From Luteimonas terricola (GTDB taxonomy: Bacteria; Pseudomonadota; Gammaproteobacteria; Xanthomonadales; Xanthomonadaceae), in NCBI RefSeq assembly GCF_004352845.1, contig NZ_SJRX01000001.1, forward strand, positions 620,001 to 684,000: 64,000 nt of DNA. Reading direction: 5' to 3'. The notes under the pieces were generated by a model. That model saw nothing but the letters and a program-made list of their open reading frames with translations. It ran no database searches and was not told where the DNA came from. The translations under genes and the position numbers were made by a program. This document shows positions 8,724 through 17,099 of the stretch, one piece after another (the first letter of the stretch is position 1; every line of letters starts with the position of its first letter).

Positions 8724-9167
8724 ATGGACACCAACACCCGCTTCCCGCTTGAATCCACGCCCGCCGAGGCGCAGGCCGCGATCCGCGACGAGTTCGCCTT
8801 CTTCGGCGACTGGTCCGAGCGCTACCAGTACCTGATCGACCTCGGCCGCAAGCTGCCGGACTTCCCCGACGCGTTCCGCACCGAGGCCCACCGCCTGCAC
8901 GGCTGCCAGTCGATGGTCTGGATCGTGCCCGCGGGCGACGCCGGCCGCCTGGACTTCGCCGCCGCCAGCGACTCGGCCATCGTCTCGGGCCTGGTCTACC
9001 TCGCCCTGCGCGTGTACTCGGGGCGCAGCGCGCGCGAGATCCTCGACACCGACCCGTCCTACATAGCCGACATCGGCCTGGCCAAACACCTCTCGCCGAC
9101 CCGCAACAACGGCCTGGCGTCCCTGCTCGCCTTCATCCGCGACGCGGCCCAGCGCGCGCTGGCATAA
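8724..9167 (+). CDS. sufE: SufE family cysteine-desulfurase partner
   Basis: SufE-type proteins accept sulfur from a SufS/CsdA cysteine desulfurase on a single cysteine and pass it to Fe-S assembly. The 147-residue product from the ATG at 8724 has that cysteine in RLHGCQSMVW (Cys61). It also has the family flow ERYQYLIDLGRKLPDFP and the C-terminal HLSPTRNNGL. It sits 4 bases after cysS, and a linked role in cysteine and sulfur use is plausible but not shown. No sufS or sufBCD lies in the window. A bidirectional hairpin terminator follows. Confidence 0.93.
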   Translation: MDTNTRFPLESTPAEAQAAIRDEFAFFGDWSERYQYLIDLGRKLPDFPDAFRTEAHRLHGCQSMVWIVPAGDAGRLDFAAASDSAIVSGLVYLALRVYSGRSAREILDTDPSYIADIGLAKHLSPTRNNGLASLLAFIRDAAQRALA

Positions 9168-9227
9168 GCACGGCGGCGCCCGGAACGCGCAAGCCCCAAG
9201 GGATACGCGGCTTGTGCGGACGGCCAG

Positions 9228-9257
9228 GAAAAAGCCCCGCATCAGCGGGGCTTTCCG
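9228..9257. terminator. bidirectional rho-independent terminator between sufE and dksA-like gene
   Basis: AGCCCCGC at 9233-9240, loop ATCA and GCGGGGCT at 9245-9252 form an 8-bp stem. The minus strand shows five T after the stem and the plus strand three. It should stop the minus-strand dksA-like transcript and, less strongly, the plus-strand cysS-sufE transcript. Confidence 0.85.
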
Positions 9258-9279
9258 GGTCTCACCGATCGGCAGCGGA

Positions 9280-10278
9280 TCAGTCGCCCATCTGCTTCTG
9301 CAGGTGCTCCCAACGCTCCTGCTCGTCGATGGTGCGCTCGGCGGTCAGGCGCGCCTCGAGGCGTTCCAGGCCGATTTCCTCGCCGGAATCGACGCTGAAG
9401 CCGTACTCGCTGGAGTCGACGCGCTTGAGCGTGCTGTCGATCTTTCCGATCAGCTTGCGGTAGCGGTCGCGGGTGCGCAGCTCGAGCGAGTTCTCGGTCT
9501 CGCGGGTGGCGCGCTCGGCGTCGTCGCCGACGTCGCGCACTTCGTCCTTGAGGTTCTCGATGGTCTGCTTGGACTCGTCCACCAGGTCGGCGCGCCAGTC
9601 CAGCAGGCGCTGGCGGAAATACTCGAGCTGCAGCGGGCTCATGTACTCCTCGTCGGGACCCGGCTTGTAGCCCTTGGGGAGGATCGGGCGACCGGTGGCC
9701 TCGTCCGTCTTGTGCGGAATGGTCTTGTAGCGGGTCTTCGGCACCGGCGCCCGCGCCGGCCTGTTGGTCACCGCAACCGCGACCTTGCCCGCCGTGCGCG
9801 GCGGCGCCTGGCGCGTCACCGGCACCGGGGCGACCTTCGTCGACGGCTTGGCGCTGGCCTTCTTGGCCGAGGACTTCTTCGGCGCGGGTGCGGGCGCCGG
9901 CTTCGGCGCCGCTGCCTTGGCGGGGGCGGCCTTCTTCACTACGGGCTTCTTCGCAACCACCTGCCTGGTGACCTTGGCCGGCGCCTTGCCGGCGGACTTC
10001 TTCGCCACGGTCCGGGCCGGGGCGGCCTTCTTCACCGCAGCCTTCTTCGCAGGCGCCTTCTTCGCCGCGGCCTTGGCCGGAGTGGCCTTCTTCACCGCGG
10101 CCTTCTTCACCACGGCGGCCTTCTTCACCGCCGGTGCCTTGGCGGCCTTGCCGGGAGCGGCCTTCTTCGCCACTGCCTTCTTGTTCGCGGCCGCCTTCTT
10201 CGGAGCGGCCTTCGCAACCTTCTTGGCTGCGGGCTTGGCCGCCTTGGCGGCCTTCTTGACGGTCTTCTTCACTGCCAC
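9280..10278 (-). CDS. DksA/TraR family protein with long Lys/Ala-rich N-terminal tail and no zinc cysteines
   Basis: The C-terminal 150 residues match DksA, the RNA polymerase secondary-channel factor that works with ppGpp. They show coiled-coil helices around [20 protein letters not shown] and the end [20 protein letters not shown]. All four zinc cysteines are replaced (Ser, Ser, Thr and Glu at the usual positions), so the globular domain must fold without zinc, as in cysteine-poor DksA2-like proteins. The first 190 or so residues are KKAA/PAKAA repeats like a histone H1 tail, probably a DNA- or RNA-binding tail. I chose GTG 10278 (VAVKKTVKK) because AAGGA lies 9 bases upstream. The frame is open up to 10359 but without a ribosome site. 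332 residues. Confidence 0.88.
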   Translation of the reverse strand: MAVKKTVKKAAKAAKPAAKKVAKAAPKKAAANKKAVAKKAAPGKAAKAPAVKKAAVVKKAAVKKATPAKAAAKKAPAKKAAVKKAAPARTVAKKSAGKAPAKVTRQVVAKKPVVKKAAPAKAAAPKPAPAPAPKKSSAKKASAKPSTKVAPVPVTRQAPPRTAGKVAVAVTNRPARAPVPKTRYKTIPHKTDEATGRPILPKGYKPGPDEEYMSPLQLEYFRQRLLDWRADLVDESKQTIENLKDEVRDVGDDAERATRETENSLELRTRDRYRKLIGKIDSTLKRVDSSEYGFSVDSGEEIGLERLEARLTAERTIDEQERWEHLQKQMGD

Positions 10279-10399
10279 GTTCGGCGATCCTTCTTGGGAA
10301 GTGGGCGCCTGCCGCGTTGCACGCGGCCGGCCACCGTACAAGCGGTGGGAGCGGGGCATTCACAGATTCGTGGCCGCGACGCGGCGACGACTGACGTGT

Positions 10400-10466
10400 C
10401 CGGCCACCGGGGGCGTCCTTGCGAACGCCCTGTGGCCGGCGCCACACTCCCGTCGCTTGGACGGGA
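10400..10466. other. two strong hairpins in the dksA-like / yidD divergent region
   Basis: CCGGCCAC at 10400-10407 pairs with GTGGCCGG at 10432-10439, and inside it GGGCGT (10411-10416) pairs with ACGCCC (10425-10430). A second small hairpin, CCCGTC-GCTTG-GACGGG, follows at 10450-10466. Neither has a T-run, so they are not ordinary terminators. They lie about 120 bases upstream of the dksA-like GTG and about 80 bases before yidD, and could be part of a structured 5' leader or an operator. Confidence 0.5.
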
Positions 10467-10543
10467 AAGCGGGGTGTTATACCCTGCCCGGACTATACCG
10501 GCAACCGCGCCGCGCTGCGCCCTCGAATCCCGCCGACGTTCCC

Positions 10544-10783
10544 TTGATCGATCGCACGCTCATCGCGCTGCTGCGCGGCTACAAACGCTGGCTCAGCCCC
10601 CTGCTCGGCCCGCGCTGCCGTTTTGTGCCGACCTGCTCCGAATACGCCATGCAGGCGATCGCGCTGCACGGCGCCCTGCGCGGGAGCTGGCTGGCGGCCA
10701 GGCGCGTCGGGCGCTGCCACCCCCTCCACCCCGGCGGCCTGGATCCCGTGCCGCCCCGCGACGACGGACAACCCCCACGATGA
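10544..10783 (+). CDS. yidD: membrane protein insertion efficiency factor YidD
   Basis: YidD is a small amphipathic protein at the inner membrane that helps YidC-dependent insertion. From a TTG start at 10544 the product is 79 residues and reads [20 protein letters not shown], then [18 protein letters not shown]. The conserved cysteines and the [13 protein letters not shown] ending are diagnostic. I took the TTG because family members begin at exactly this point. No ATG or GTG fits and the open frame upstream is not family-like. The gene is not beside rpmH, rnpA and yidC as usual, but overlaps the dihydroorotase gene as ATGA. Confidence 0.9.
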   Translation: MIDRTLIALLRGYKRWLSPLLGPRCRFVPTCSEYAMQAIALHGALRGSWLAARRVGRCHPLHPGGLDPVPPRDDGQPPR

Positions 10784-12126
10784 CCGACACCCTCATCCTC
10801 AACGCGCGCCTGGTGAACGAAGGCCGCGAGTTCGACGCCGACCTGCGCATCCGCGGCGGTCGCATCGACGCCATCGGCAGCCTGTCTCCCGCCGCCGGCG
10901 AGGCGATCGTCGATGCCGCCGGCCGCCGCCTGCTGCCGGGGATGATCGACGACCAGGTGCACTTCCGCGAACCCGGGATGGAATACAAGGCCGACATGGC
11001 CACCGAGTCGGCCGCGGCCGTGGCTGGCGGCCTGACCAGCTTCATGGACATGCCCAATACCAGCCCGCCCACCCTCGACCGTGACGCCCTGGAGGCCAAG
11101 TACGCCCGTGCCGCCGGGCGTGCCCGCGCCAACCACGGCTTCTACATGGGCGCCAGCAACGACAACCTCGCCGCCGTGCGCGCCATCGACCCGCGCGCGA
11201 CCCCGGGGCTGAAGGTGTTCATGGGCGCGTCCACCGGCAACATGCTGGTCGACGATCCGGACACGCTCGACGCCATCTTCCGCGACACCCCGGTGCCGAT
11301 CATCACCCACTGCGAGGACACGCCGATGATCGACGCGGCGCTGTCGGCAGCGCGCGCGCAGTACGGCGACGACATCCCTGCGGAGCTGCACCCCGACATC
11401 CGCTCGCGCGAGGCCTGCATCAAGTCCACGCGCCTGGCGCTGGAGCTGGCGCGCCGCCATGACACCCGCCTGCACGTGCTGCACATCTCCACCGCCGACG
11501 AGCTGGCGCTGTTCGAGGCCGGCCCGCTGCTCGATGCCGACGGCAGGCTGCGCAAGCGCATCACCGCCGAGACCTGCATCCACTTCCTGCGCTTCGACCG
11601 CGCCGACTACGCCCGCCTGGGCCACCAGATCAAGTGCAACCCGGCGATCAAGGACGCCAGCGACCGCGAGGCCCTGCTGCGCGCCCTGGCCGACGACGTC
11701 ATCGACGTGCTCGCCACCGACCACGCGCCGCACACCTGGGAGGAGAAGCAGGCCCCCTACCTGCGCGCGCCCAGCGGCCTGCCGCTGGTGCAGTACGCCC
11801 TGGTCGCCGCGCTGGAATGCGTGCACGAGGGCCGTTTCGACACCGCGCGCGTGGTGCAGAAGTTCGCCCATGCGCCCGCGCAGCTGTTCGACGTGGCCGA
11901 GCGCGGCTTCCTGCGCGAGGGCTACTGGGCCGACCTGGTGCTGGTGGAGGACCGTCCGTTCACGGTGCGGCGCGAGGACGTGCTGTCGAAGTGCGGCTGG
12001 TCGCCGTTCGAGGGCAGCACCTTCCGTTCGCGCATCGCCTCGACCTGGGTCAACGGCGCACTGGCCTGGGACGGTTCGAAGCTGGTCGGCGCGGCGAACG
12101 GCCGCCGCCTGGAATTCGCGCGATGA
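10780..12126 (+). CDS. pyrC: dihydroorotase (class I type, Gln in place of the first metal-binding His)
   Basis: Dihydroorotase closes carbamoyl aspartate to dihydroorotate in pyrimidine synthesis. The 448-residue amidohydrolase has the metal site [10 protein letters not shown] (the usual DxHxH with Gln for the first His), the carboxylated lysine in GLKVFMGAS, the histidines in ITHCED and LHISTADEL, and the catalytic aspartate in [13 protein letters not shown]. The DDQVHFR form is seen in one subgroup of bacterial dihydroorotases, so I call it active but note the change. Its ATG overlaps the yidD stop (ATGA) and its own TGA overlaps the next gene. pyrD lies 23 kb away in the same window. Confidence 0.9.
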   Translation: MTDTLILNARLVNEGREFDADLRIRGGRIDAIGSLSPAAGEAIVDAAGRRLLPGMIDDQVHFREPGMEYKADMATESAAAVAGGLTSFMDMPNTSPPTLDRDALEAKYARAAGRARANHGFYMGASNDNLAAVRAIDPRATPGLKVFMGASTGNMLVDDPDTLDAIFRDTPVPIITHCEDTPMIDAALSAARAQYGDDIPAELHPDIRSREACIKSTRLALELARRHDTRLHVLHISTADELALFEAGPLLDADGRLRKRITAETCIHFLRFDRADYARLGHQIKCNPAIKDASDREALLRALADDVIDVLATDHAPHTWEEKQAPYLRAPSGLPLVQYALVAALECVHEGRFDTARVVQKFAHAPAQLFDVAERGFLREGYWADLVLVEDRPFTVRREDVLSKCGWSPFEGSTFRSRIASTWVNGALAWDGSKLVGAANGRRLEFAR

Positions 12127-12980
12127 GGGTTGGCGGCATGCTGGTGGTCGGGCTGCTGTCCACCCTGCCCTGGGCGCTGGCCCTGGCCCAGGCGGTGCCC
12201 GCGATGGCATCGCCCGAAGCCGCGGCCGACATGCGCGTGGTGTTTCCGGACCGCGTGCAGCAGGGCGCCCTGGTGCTGGGCAAGGTGCCGCCCGGCAGCC
12301 GCATCGAATTCGGTGACCGCGTGCTGCGCAGCACCGGCTACGGCACCGTGGTGTTCGGCGTGGGCCGCGATGCGACCGGTCCGCTGCGGGTGGCGGTCAC
12401 TCGCCCTGACGGCAGCCGCACGGACGCCAGCATCCTGGTGGATCCGCGCGACTGGCCGATGGAGCGCGTCAACGGCGTGCCGCCGAAAACCGTCGACCCG
12501 CCGCCCGCGATCGCCGAACGCATCCGCCGCGAACAGGCGCGGGTGAGCGCCGCGCGCACCCGCGACGACGACCGCGCCGACTTCGCCCAGCGCTTCATCC
12601 GCCCGGTCGAGGGCCGCATCAGCGGCCGCTTCGGCAGCGGCCGGATCTACAACGGCAAGCCGGGCGCCGGGCACTCCGGCATGGACATCGCCGCGCCCGA
12701 CGGCACCCCCGTGAAGGCTCCGGCCGCGGGCGTGGTCACCTTCGCCGACCCCGGCCTCTACCTCACCGGCGGCACCGTGGTCATCGACCACGGCCACGGC
12801 GTCAGCTCCAACTTCCTGCACCTCTCGCGCATCGACGTCGCCGAGGGCGACCGCGTCGAACAGGGCCAGGCCTTCGCCGCCGTCGGCGCCACCGGCCGCG
12901 CCACCGGGCCGCACCTGCACTGGGGCATGAACTGGTTCGACGTCCGCGTCGACCCGCTGCTGGTGCTGGAGCGGCCGTGA
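12123..12980 (+). CDS. exported M23 (LytM) family peptidase
   Basis: A periplasmic cell-wall peptidase, or LytM factor. The 285-residue product has a signal peptide ([10 protein letters not shown] into a hydrophobic stretch ending ALAQA), an Ig-like region of about 90 residues, a charged linker, and the M23 domain from about residue 160. Zinc ligands are His184 and Asp188 in GHSGMDIAAP and His266 in GPHLHWGMNW, with His264 as the catalytic neighbour. All are present, so an active endopeptidase is likely. The ATG overlaps the dihydroorotase stop as ATGA. A copy of the palindromic repeat begins 10 bases after the stop. The exact cross-link it cuts cannot be told from sequence. Confidence 0.93.
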   Translation: MRVGGMLVVGLLSTLPWALALAQAVPAMASPEAAADMRVVFPDRVQQGALVLGKVPPGSRIEFGDRVLRSTGYGTVVFGVGRDATGPLRVAVTRPDGSRTDASILVDPRDWPMERVNGVPPKTVDPPPAIAERIRREQARVSAARTRDDDRADFAQRFIRPVEGRISGRFGSGRIYNGKPGAGHSGMDIAAPDGTPVKAPAAGVVTFADPGLYLTGGTVVIDHGHGVSSNFLHLSRIDVAEGDRVEQGQAFAAVGATGRATGPHLHWGMNWFDVRVDPLLVLERP

Positions 12981-12990
12981 GAGCAGAAGC

Positions 12991-13204
12991 GTTTTGCCAC
13001 GGATTGGCGCGGATTACGCGGATCGGAGCGGGGCCAGCCGGATCAGCGTGCCCTGTTCCATATCCATGGTCTTCCTGCAGGGATTTCGGCCAGACCCTTG
13101 CCTCGGCCTGATCCGCGTAATCCGCGCCAATCCGTGGCAAATGAAAGCTTTTTCTTCCGCCTGTGCTCTATCCGCGCCTATCCGCGCAGATCCGTGGCAA
13201 AAAG
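12991..13204. repeat. ATCCG-type palindromic repeat, second copy
   Basis: The left arm 12992-13024 and right arm 13109-13141 are perfect reverse complements over about 29 bases. An extra right arm at 13169-13204 has no left partner. The arms differ from the first copy by a paired change: GGATTGGCGC on the left and GCGCCAATCC on the right, against GGATTTGCGC and GCGCAAATCC at 2721-2872. The core repeats GGCCAGCCGGATCA, CCCTGTTCCA and TGCCTCGGCC. It fills the gap between the M23 peptidase and the C92-type gene. Confidence 0.9.
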
Positions 13205-13220
13205 GCGCTTCCTCAGCCCC

Positions 13221-14105
13221 TCAGCCAGCCCGCTCCATCAAGCGTCCGATGAGGGTGACGCTGGGTGAGTTGGCGAGATCCTGGGGCGAGACCAGGCGGG
13301 GGTTCGGGCGGGCCGTGAAGCCTGCGTCCGCGCCGGCGCTGCGCAGCGGGCCCTGGCCGTCCAGGCGGGCCAGGACGCGCTGGCGCGCCTGTTCCAGGGC
13401 TTCGTCGGGGATCTCACCGCCATCGCCCAGGAGTGCTTCGGCGGTGGCGTGCGCGGCGTTCGCGCTGCGTGCGGCTGGTCCGGCAAGGCCCGGAGTCGCC
13501 AGGCCGAGCAAGGGGCCGATTTCGTCGAACAGGCGCTTCCAGTCGATGGCGGGGAACGGCGCCGTGCCGCGCTCGCCCTCGACGATCCGGGGCGCCATCC
13601 TGCCCTGCGGCTCGACGGCGCATTCGGCCCAGGCGCGATAGACGACCTCGCTGCAGACCATGGCCGGCGAGTCGGTCGGCGACGCACGGTCCAGCGCCAG
13701 CCGCACGAGCCTGCGCGCCAGCGGATGCGCCGGCCATTTGCCGCGCACCGCCATGATCACGCCCAGCAGCGCCAGCTGGTCGACGGGATACGGCGCGCCG
13801 AGCATGGTCTGCGCGCGCTGGCCGACCAGCCGCCGGTCGCCGGCAGCGAAAGGACGGCCGTGGTCGTCATCCGTGCGGAAGGCATCGATGCAGTGGAAAT
13901 GCTCGAACTCGGCAATGCGCCGCGCCAGCGGGTAGCGCCGGACGCCGCCCAGCGAAGCCTCGATCAGCTCGCCCTTGTCCACCACGATGGCCGCATGGCT
14001 GTAGACGCCATCGCTGGCCCACGCGATCAGCTCCGACAGCGGCCCGTCGCCCATCATCAGCAGGATGTCGCCTTCCTGCAGGCTGTCGATCGATAGAGAT
14101 GTCAT
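13221..14105 (-). CDS. YiiX/YaeF-like permuted papain-fold peptidase
   Basis: The 294-residue product fits the NlpC/P60-related C92 group (YiiX, YaeF). The early motif EGDILLMMGD followed by GVYSHAAIVVDKG supplies the catalytic His37. The later PAMVCSEVVYRAWAE supplies Cys151, the permuted order expected for this group. No signal peptide is visible, so it is probably cytoplasmic or surface-attached by other means. Related proteins act on cell-wall peptides or lipids, but the substrate here is unknown. The gene lies 22 bases upstream of the neighbouring diguanylate cyclase stop, so the cyclase and this gene may be cotranscribed. Confidence 0.8.
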   Translation of the reverse strand: MTSLSIDSLQEGDILLMMGDGPLSELIAWASDGVYSHAAIVVDKGELIEASLGGVRRYPLARRIAEFEHFHCIDAFRTDDDHGRPFAAGDRRLVGQRAQTMLGAPYPVDQLALLGVIMAVRGKWPAHPLARRLVRLALDRASPTDSPAMVCSEVVYRAWAECAVEPQGRMAPRIVEGERGTAPFPAIDWKRLFDEIGPLLGLATPGLAGPAARSANAAHATAEALLGDGGEIPDEALEQARQRVLARLDGQGPLRSAGADAGFTARPNPRLVSPQDLANSPSVTLIGRLMERAG

Positions 14106-14127
14106 TGCCGTCGAATCGCCTTGTCGT

Positions 14128-15819
14128 TCAGGCCGTCACCGGCCGGGATTGTTCGGGCTGCGAACCGGTGACGCGGTCGCGTCCGGCCTGCTTGCTGGCA
14201 TACAGCGCGGCATCGGCGCGCTCGACCAGGGTCTCGGCCGATTCGCCGGGGATGAACTCGGCCACGCCAATGCTGAGACTGCCGCCGAACCGCAGGTCGT
14301 CGATCGTCAGCGGGCGCCCATTGACCGATGCCAGCATGCGCCGGGCAACGGCCAGGGCGTCCGCCATCGGCGTGTCCGGCAGCACGGCGAGGAACTCGTC
14401 GCCTCCGTAGCGGCCAAGGATGTCGCCGCCGCGCAGCTGGTTGCGGATGCGCTGCGACACGATACGCAGGCACTGGTCGCCGATGCTGTGCCCGTGCACA
14501 TCGTTGATCGGCTTGAAGTTGTCGACATCGACGAAGGCGATGCTCATCGGCGCGCCGCTTGCCGCGGCCGCCTGCAAGCTCCGTCGCAGCTCGGACTCGA
14601 TGCCCGTGCGGTTGAGCAGCCCCGTCAGCTCGTCCGCGCGCGCCAATGCGCTGGCCTGGTCGCGATCGCGCCGGAGTTCCAGCAGCTTGTCGGCCAGGCC
14701 GATGGTCAGCAGCAGGCCGGCCAGCGCGAAGCTGCCCGCCAGGCCCTGCGCCAGCCATGGGGGGCCGCTCCAGAACCCCATCACCTCGGTCGCCACCAGC
14801 GTGGTGAACACCATCAGCGGCAACCACGAGGCCATCACCACGCGTCCGGCACGGTCGCCACGCAGCGCAAGCATCGTGCTTCCGACCAGCAGCAGGGCCG
14901 CCGACAGCATCAGGCCGACGTTGCCGATGCGGCTTGGCCACGCCGCGTCGAAGAAAGCGCCGCCGACGCCCGCCACCGCCGCCGCCGCGGTGCCGATCCA
15001 AAGCATCCGGTCAAGCCGGGGCAGCTTTCCGCGCAGGTCGAGGTAGGCACGCTGGAAGAGGTTGCTGCAGACCACACCGCAGCCACCGAAGATGACGTTG
15101 GCCCGGGTGCTGCTGCCGAACACGATCTCCGCGCCCGGCAGCAGGCGGGCATCGCCGCCAACGGCCACGAGGTACAACACCGCGGAGCACAGCATCGCGC
15201 CGAACCAGGCGAAGCTGGAATCACCGGTGCCGAAGCGGAAGGCGAAGGCCAGCAGCGCAAGGACCAGCAGCACGGCCAGGACGAAGGCCCGCCACGCGAC
15301 ATGGACCAGATCGTCGCGGTGCACCTGGTGGAGCGGCTCGATCGACACCGGCATCTGCAGCGAAGAGCCGATTTCCACGCGAAGCCACACCGCATCGCCC
15401 GCCGGGATGCCCTGTGGCAGGTCGATCACGAGCGCGCGGTGCGAATAGTTGAAATCCGCATGTTCGTCATAGAGCGCGTGGTAGGCAGGGTGGTCGCTGC
15501 CGGGCACCCATGCCTGCACGTGGTTGAGGAAGGGCGAACCCAATACCAGCTTCGGCGAACCGTCTGCGGGCAGCGGTTCGGGCGTGGTGAGCCGCCACCA
15601 GCCGACCGTGTCGCCACGGCCCTTGATCACCTGCGCCGACGGCGGTCCCAACTGGTCGTCGAACCTGCCCGCGCGCAGGTCTGCGATGTCGGCATCCCCC
15701 GGCAGCGGCTGCAGCACGAACGGGACGCTGGCCGAGGCCGATCCCACGCACAGCAACAGCAGCAGGCACAGCCAAAGGCTGCACCGCCAGGCTTGGCGCT
15801 TGGACTCCCCGGCCCCCAT
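14128..15819 (-). CDS. membrane diguanylate cyclase with 7TMR-DISM sensor region
   Basis: The 563-residue protein has a signal peptide (SLWLCLLLLLCVGSASA), a periplasmic part of about 150 residues of the 7TMR-DISM type, seven hydrophobic segments between about 175 and 370, and a C-terminal GGDEF domain. The catalytic motif is intact in GRYGGDEFLAVLPD, and an RxxD inhibitory site (RGGD) lies five residues before it. The enzyme should therefore make cyclic di-GMP and be subject to product inhibition. The ligand sensed is unknown. Start chosen at 15819 (MGAGESKRQA) because it leaves a proper signal peptide. A palindromic repeat lies upstream. Confidence 0.9.
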   Translation of the reverse strand: MGAGESKRQAWRCSLWLCLLLLLCVGSASASVPFVLQPLPGDADIADLRAGRFDDQLGPPSAQVIKGRGDTVGWWRLTTPEPLPADGSPKLVLGSPFLNHVQAWVPGSDHPAYHALYDEHADFNYSHRALVIDLPQGIPAGDAVWLRVEIGSSLQMPVSIEPLHQVHRDDLVHVAWRAFVLAVLLVLALLAFAFRFGTGDSSFAWFGAMLCSAVLYLVAVGGDARLLPGAEIVFGSSTRANVIFGGCGVVCSNLFQRAYLDLRGKLPRLDRMLWIGTAAAAVAGVGGAFFDAAWPSRIGNVGLMLSAALLLVGSTMLALRGDRAGRVVMASWLPLMVFTTLVATEVMGFWSGPPWLAQGLAGSFALAGLLLTIGLADKLLELRRDRDQASALARADELTGLLNRTGIESELRRSLQAAAASGAPMSIAFVDVDNFKPINDVHGHSIGDQCLRIVSQRIRNQLRGGDILGRYGGDEFLAVLPDTPMADALAVARRMLASVNGRPLTIDDLRFGGSLSIGVAEFIPGESAETLVERADAALYASKQAGRDRVTGSQPEQSRPVTA

Positions 15820-15916
15820 CGCGCATATCCTAGCCCAAGCACAAGACAGCCACGCACCGCGCCTTCACCCCCTTGCGGGGACGCGATGCGGGTGGGCGGC
15901 GAACAGGACTAAAGCC

Positions 15917-16072
15917 TTTTGCCACGGATTTGCGCGGATTACACGGATCTGGCCGAGGCAAGTTCCAAGCCGAAGTCCCCGTACACAAAGTTGGACGTGG
16001 AACAGGGCGCGGTGATCCGGCTGGCCTCGCCCTGATCCGTGTGATCCGTGTAATCCGCGCAAACCCGTGGCA
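15917..16072. repeat. ATCCG-type palindromic repeat, third copy (core inverted)
   Basis: The left arm 15917-15949 starts TTTTGCCACGGATTTGCGCG and the right arm is 16033-16072. The core between them runs in the opposite direction from the copies at 2645 and 12991: here GGCCGAGGCA comes first, then GGAACAGGGCGCGGTGATCC, GGCTGGCC. The right arm has an extra unit. It lies between folE2 and the diguanylate cyclase. Confidence 0.88.
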
Positions 16073-16084
16073 GAAGAACGCTTT

Positions 16085-16999
16085 TCAGCCCCTCACGCGG
16101 GCGACGGCGTCGTGGGCGTGGAGGCTTTCGAAGTGCGAGACGGTCACGTCGAAGCTGGCGACGCGCGGGCTGGTCGAGACCACGGCCGCGACGCGGCGGG
16201 CGGCGTCTTCGCAGAACATGAGGTTGTCGGCATTGGCGCGGGCGAAGGCCTGTTCGTCCTCGCGCTTGACCGCGGTCTGCACCGGGGTGCCGAGCGCGGC
16301 CTCGATGGCGTCGATCAGCTCCAGCAGCGGAAGTGCGTCGACATCGTTGCGCAGCACCACGCGCACGTCGGCGCGGCTGCGCTGGGCGTGCGGGGTGGCG
16401 GCCATGCCGCGGCCGGAGGCGAGCCACTCGTGCATCGCGACCTTGGACGGCGCGTCGTCGTCGGCGAAGTCGGCTTCGAAACGATCGGCATTCGCGCGGC
16501 GCGACAGCGCGGCCGAGGCCGGACAGGTGCTGGAATATTCGACGCCGAAGGCGAGCACGATCTCTGCGCCCGAAGGCGACAGCGTAGCGTCGACTTCGAC
16601 CGGATAGGACTTCCAGCCGGCGTTGTCGCTGGCCAGCGCGCGGCGCTTCAGCAACTGCTCCCAGCGCAGGCTCAGGCGCGCCGTGGTGGCCAGGCCCGAC
16701 TGCGAGTCGATGCACTCGCGCAACAGCGTGCGCAGCGCCGACGCCGTCAGCGCGTCAGTGGAAAGCGCGTCCTGCAGCAGCAGGTACAGCCGCGACATGT
16801 GGATGCCGCGGGTCTCGGCACTGGCCAGGTCCACTCCGATGTCCGCCGAGGCCGCCACCAGCTGCGACTCTCCGCCATCACCGGCCACGCGCAGCGGCAG
16901 TGCGACCCGGCGCATGCCGACCCAGTCGAGCGGACGTGCGGCCGCGGCGAGGTCGTAGGCGACGTCGGGCAGCGCCGGAGGCGGATTGGAAGAAGTCAC
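16085..16999 (-). CDS. folE2: GTP cyclohydrolase I type B (FolE2)
   Basis: FolE2 makes dihydroneopterin triphosphate from GTP, the first step of folate synthesis. Unlike FolE it is not strictly zinc dependent. The 304-residue sequence has the family signature GIHMSRLYLLLQD, the metal cysteine in YSSTCPASAALSR, the glutamate region after APSKVAMHEWLASG, and the C-terminal HFESLHAHDAVA. In many bacteria folE2 is induced by zinc shortage through Zur, but I see no clear Zur box in the 100-base gap upstream. It ends beside a palindromic repeat. Confidence 0.95.
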   Translation of the reverse strand: MTSSNPPPALPDVAYDLAAAARPLDWVGMRRVALPLRVAGDGGESQLVAASADIGVDLASAETRGIHMSRLYLLLQDALSTDALTASALRTLLRECIDSQSGLATTARLSLRWEQLLKRRALASDNAGWKSYPVEVDATLSPSGAEIVLAFGVEYSSTCPASAALSRRANADRFEADFADDDAPSKVAMHEWLASGRGMAATPHAQRSRADVRVVLRNDVDALPLLELIDAIEAALGTPVQTAVKREDEQAFARANADNLMFCEDAARRVAAVVSTSPRVASFDVTVSHFESLHAHDAVARVRG

Positions 17000-17099
17000 G
17001 CGGGAACCTGCATTTGCGAATGGCTTGCAATTCTAACCGCGCAGCCCTGCGGAGCCGGCGCAACGCTGCATGCCGGACGCATGACGTTCAGTGCCGGGT

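Noticed and set aside
9214-10543. Plus-strand frame rich in Leu/Gly opposite the Lys/Ala-rich tail of the dksA-like gene
   Set aside because: It is only the complement of the repetitive KKAA codons. The minus frame has a ribosome site and a DksA domain.
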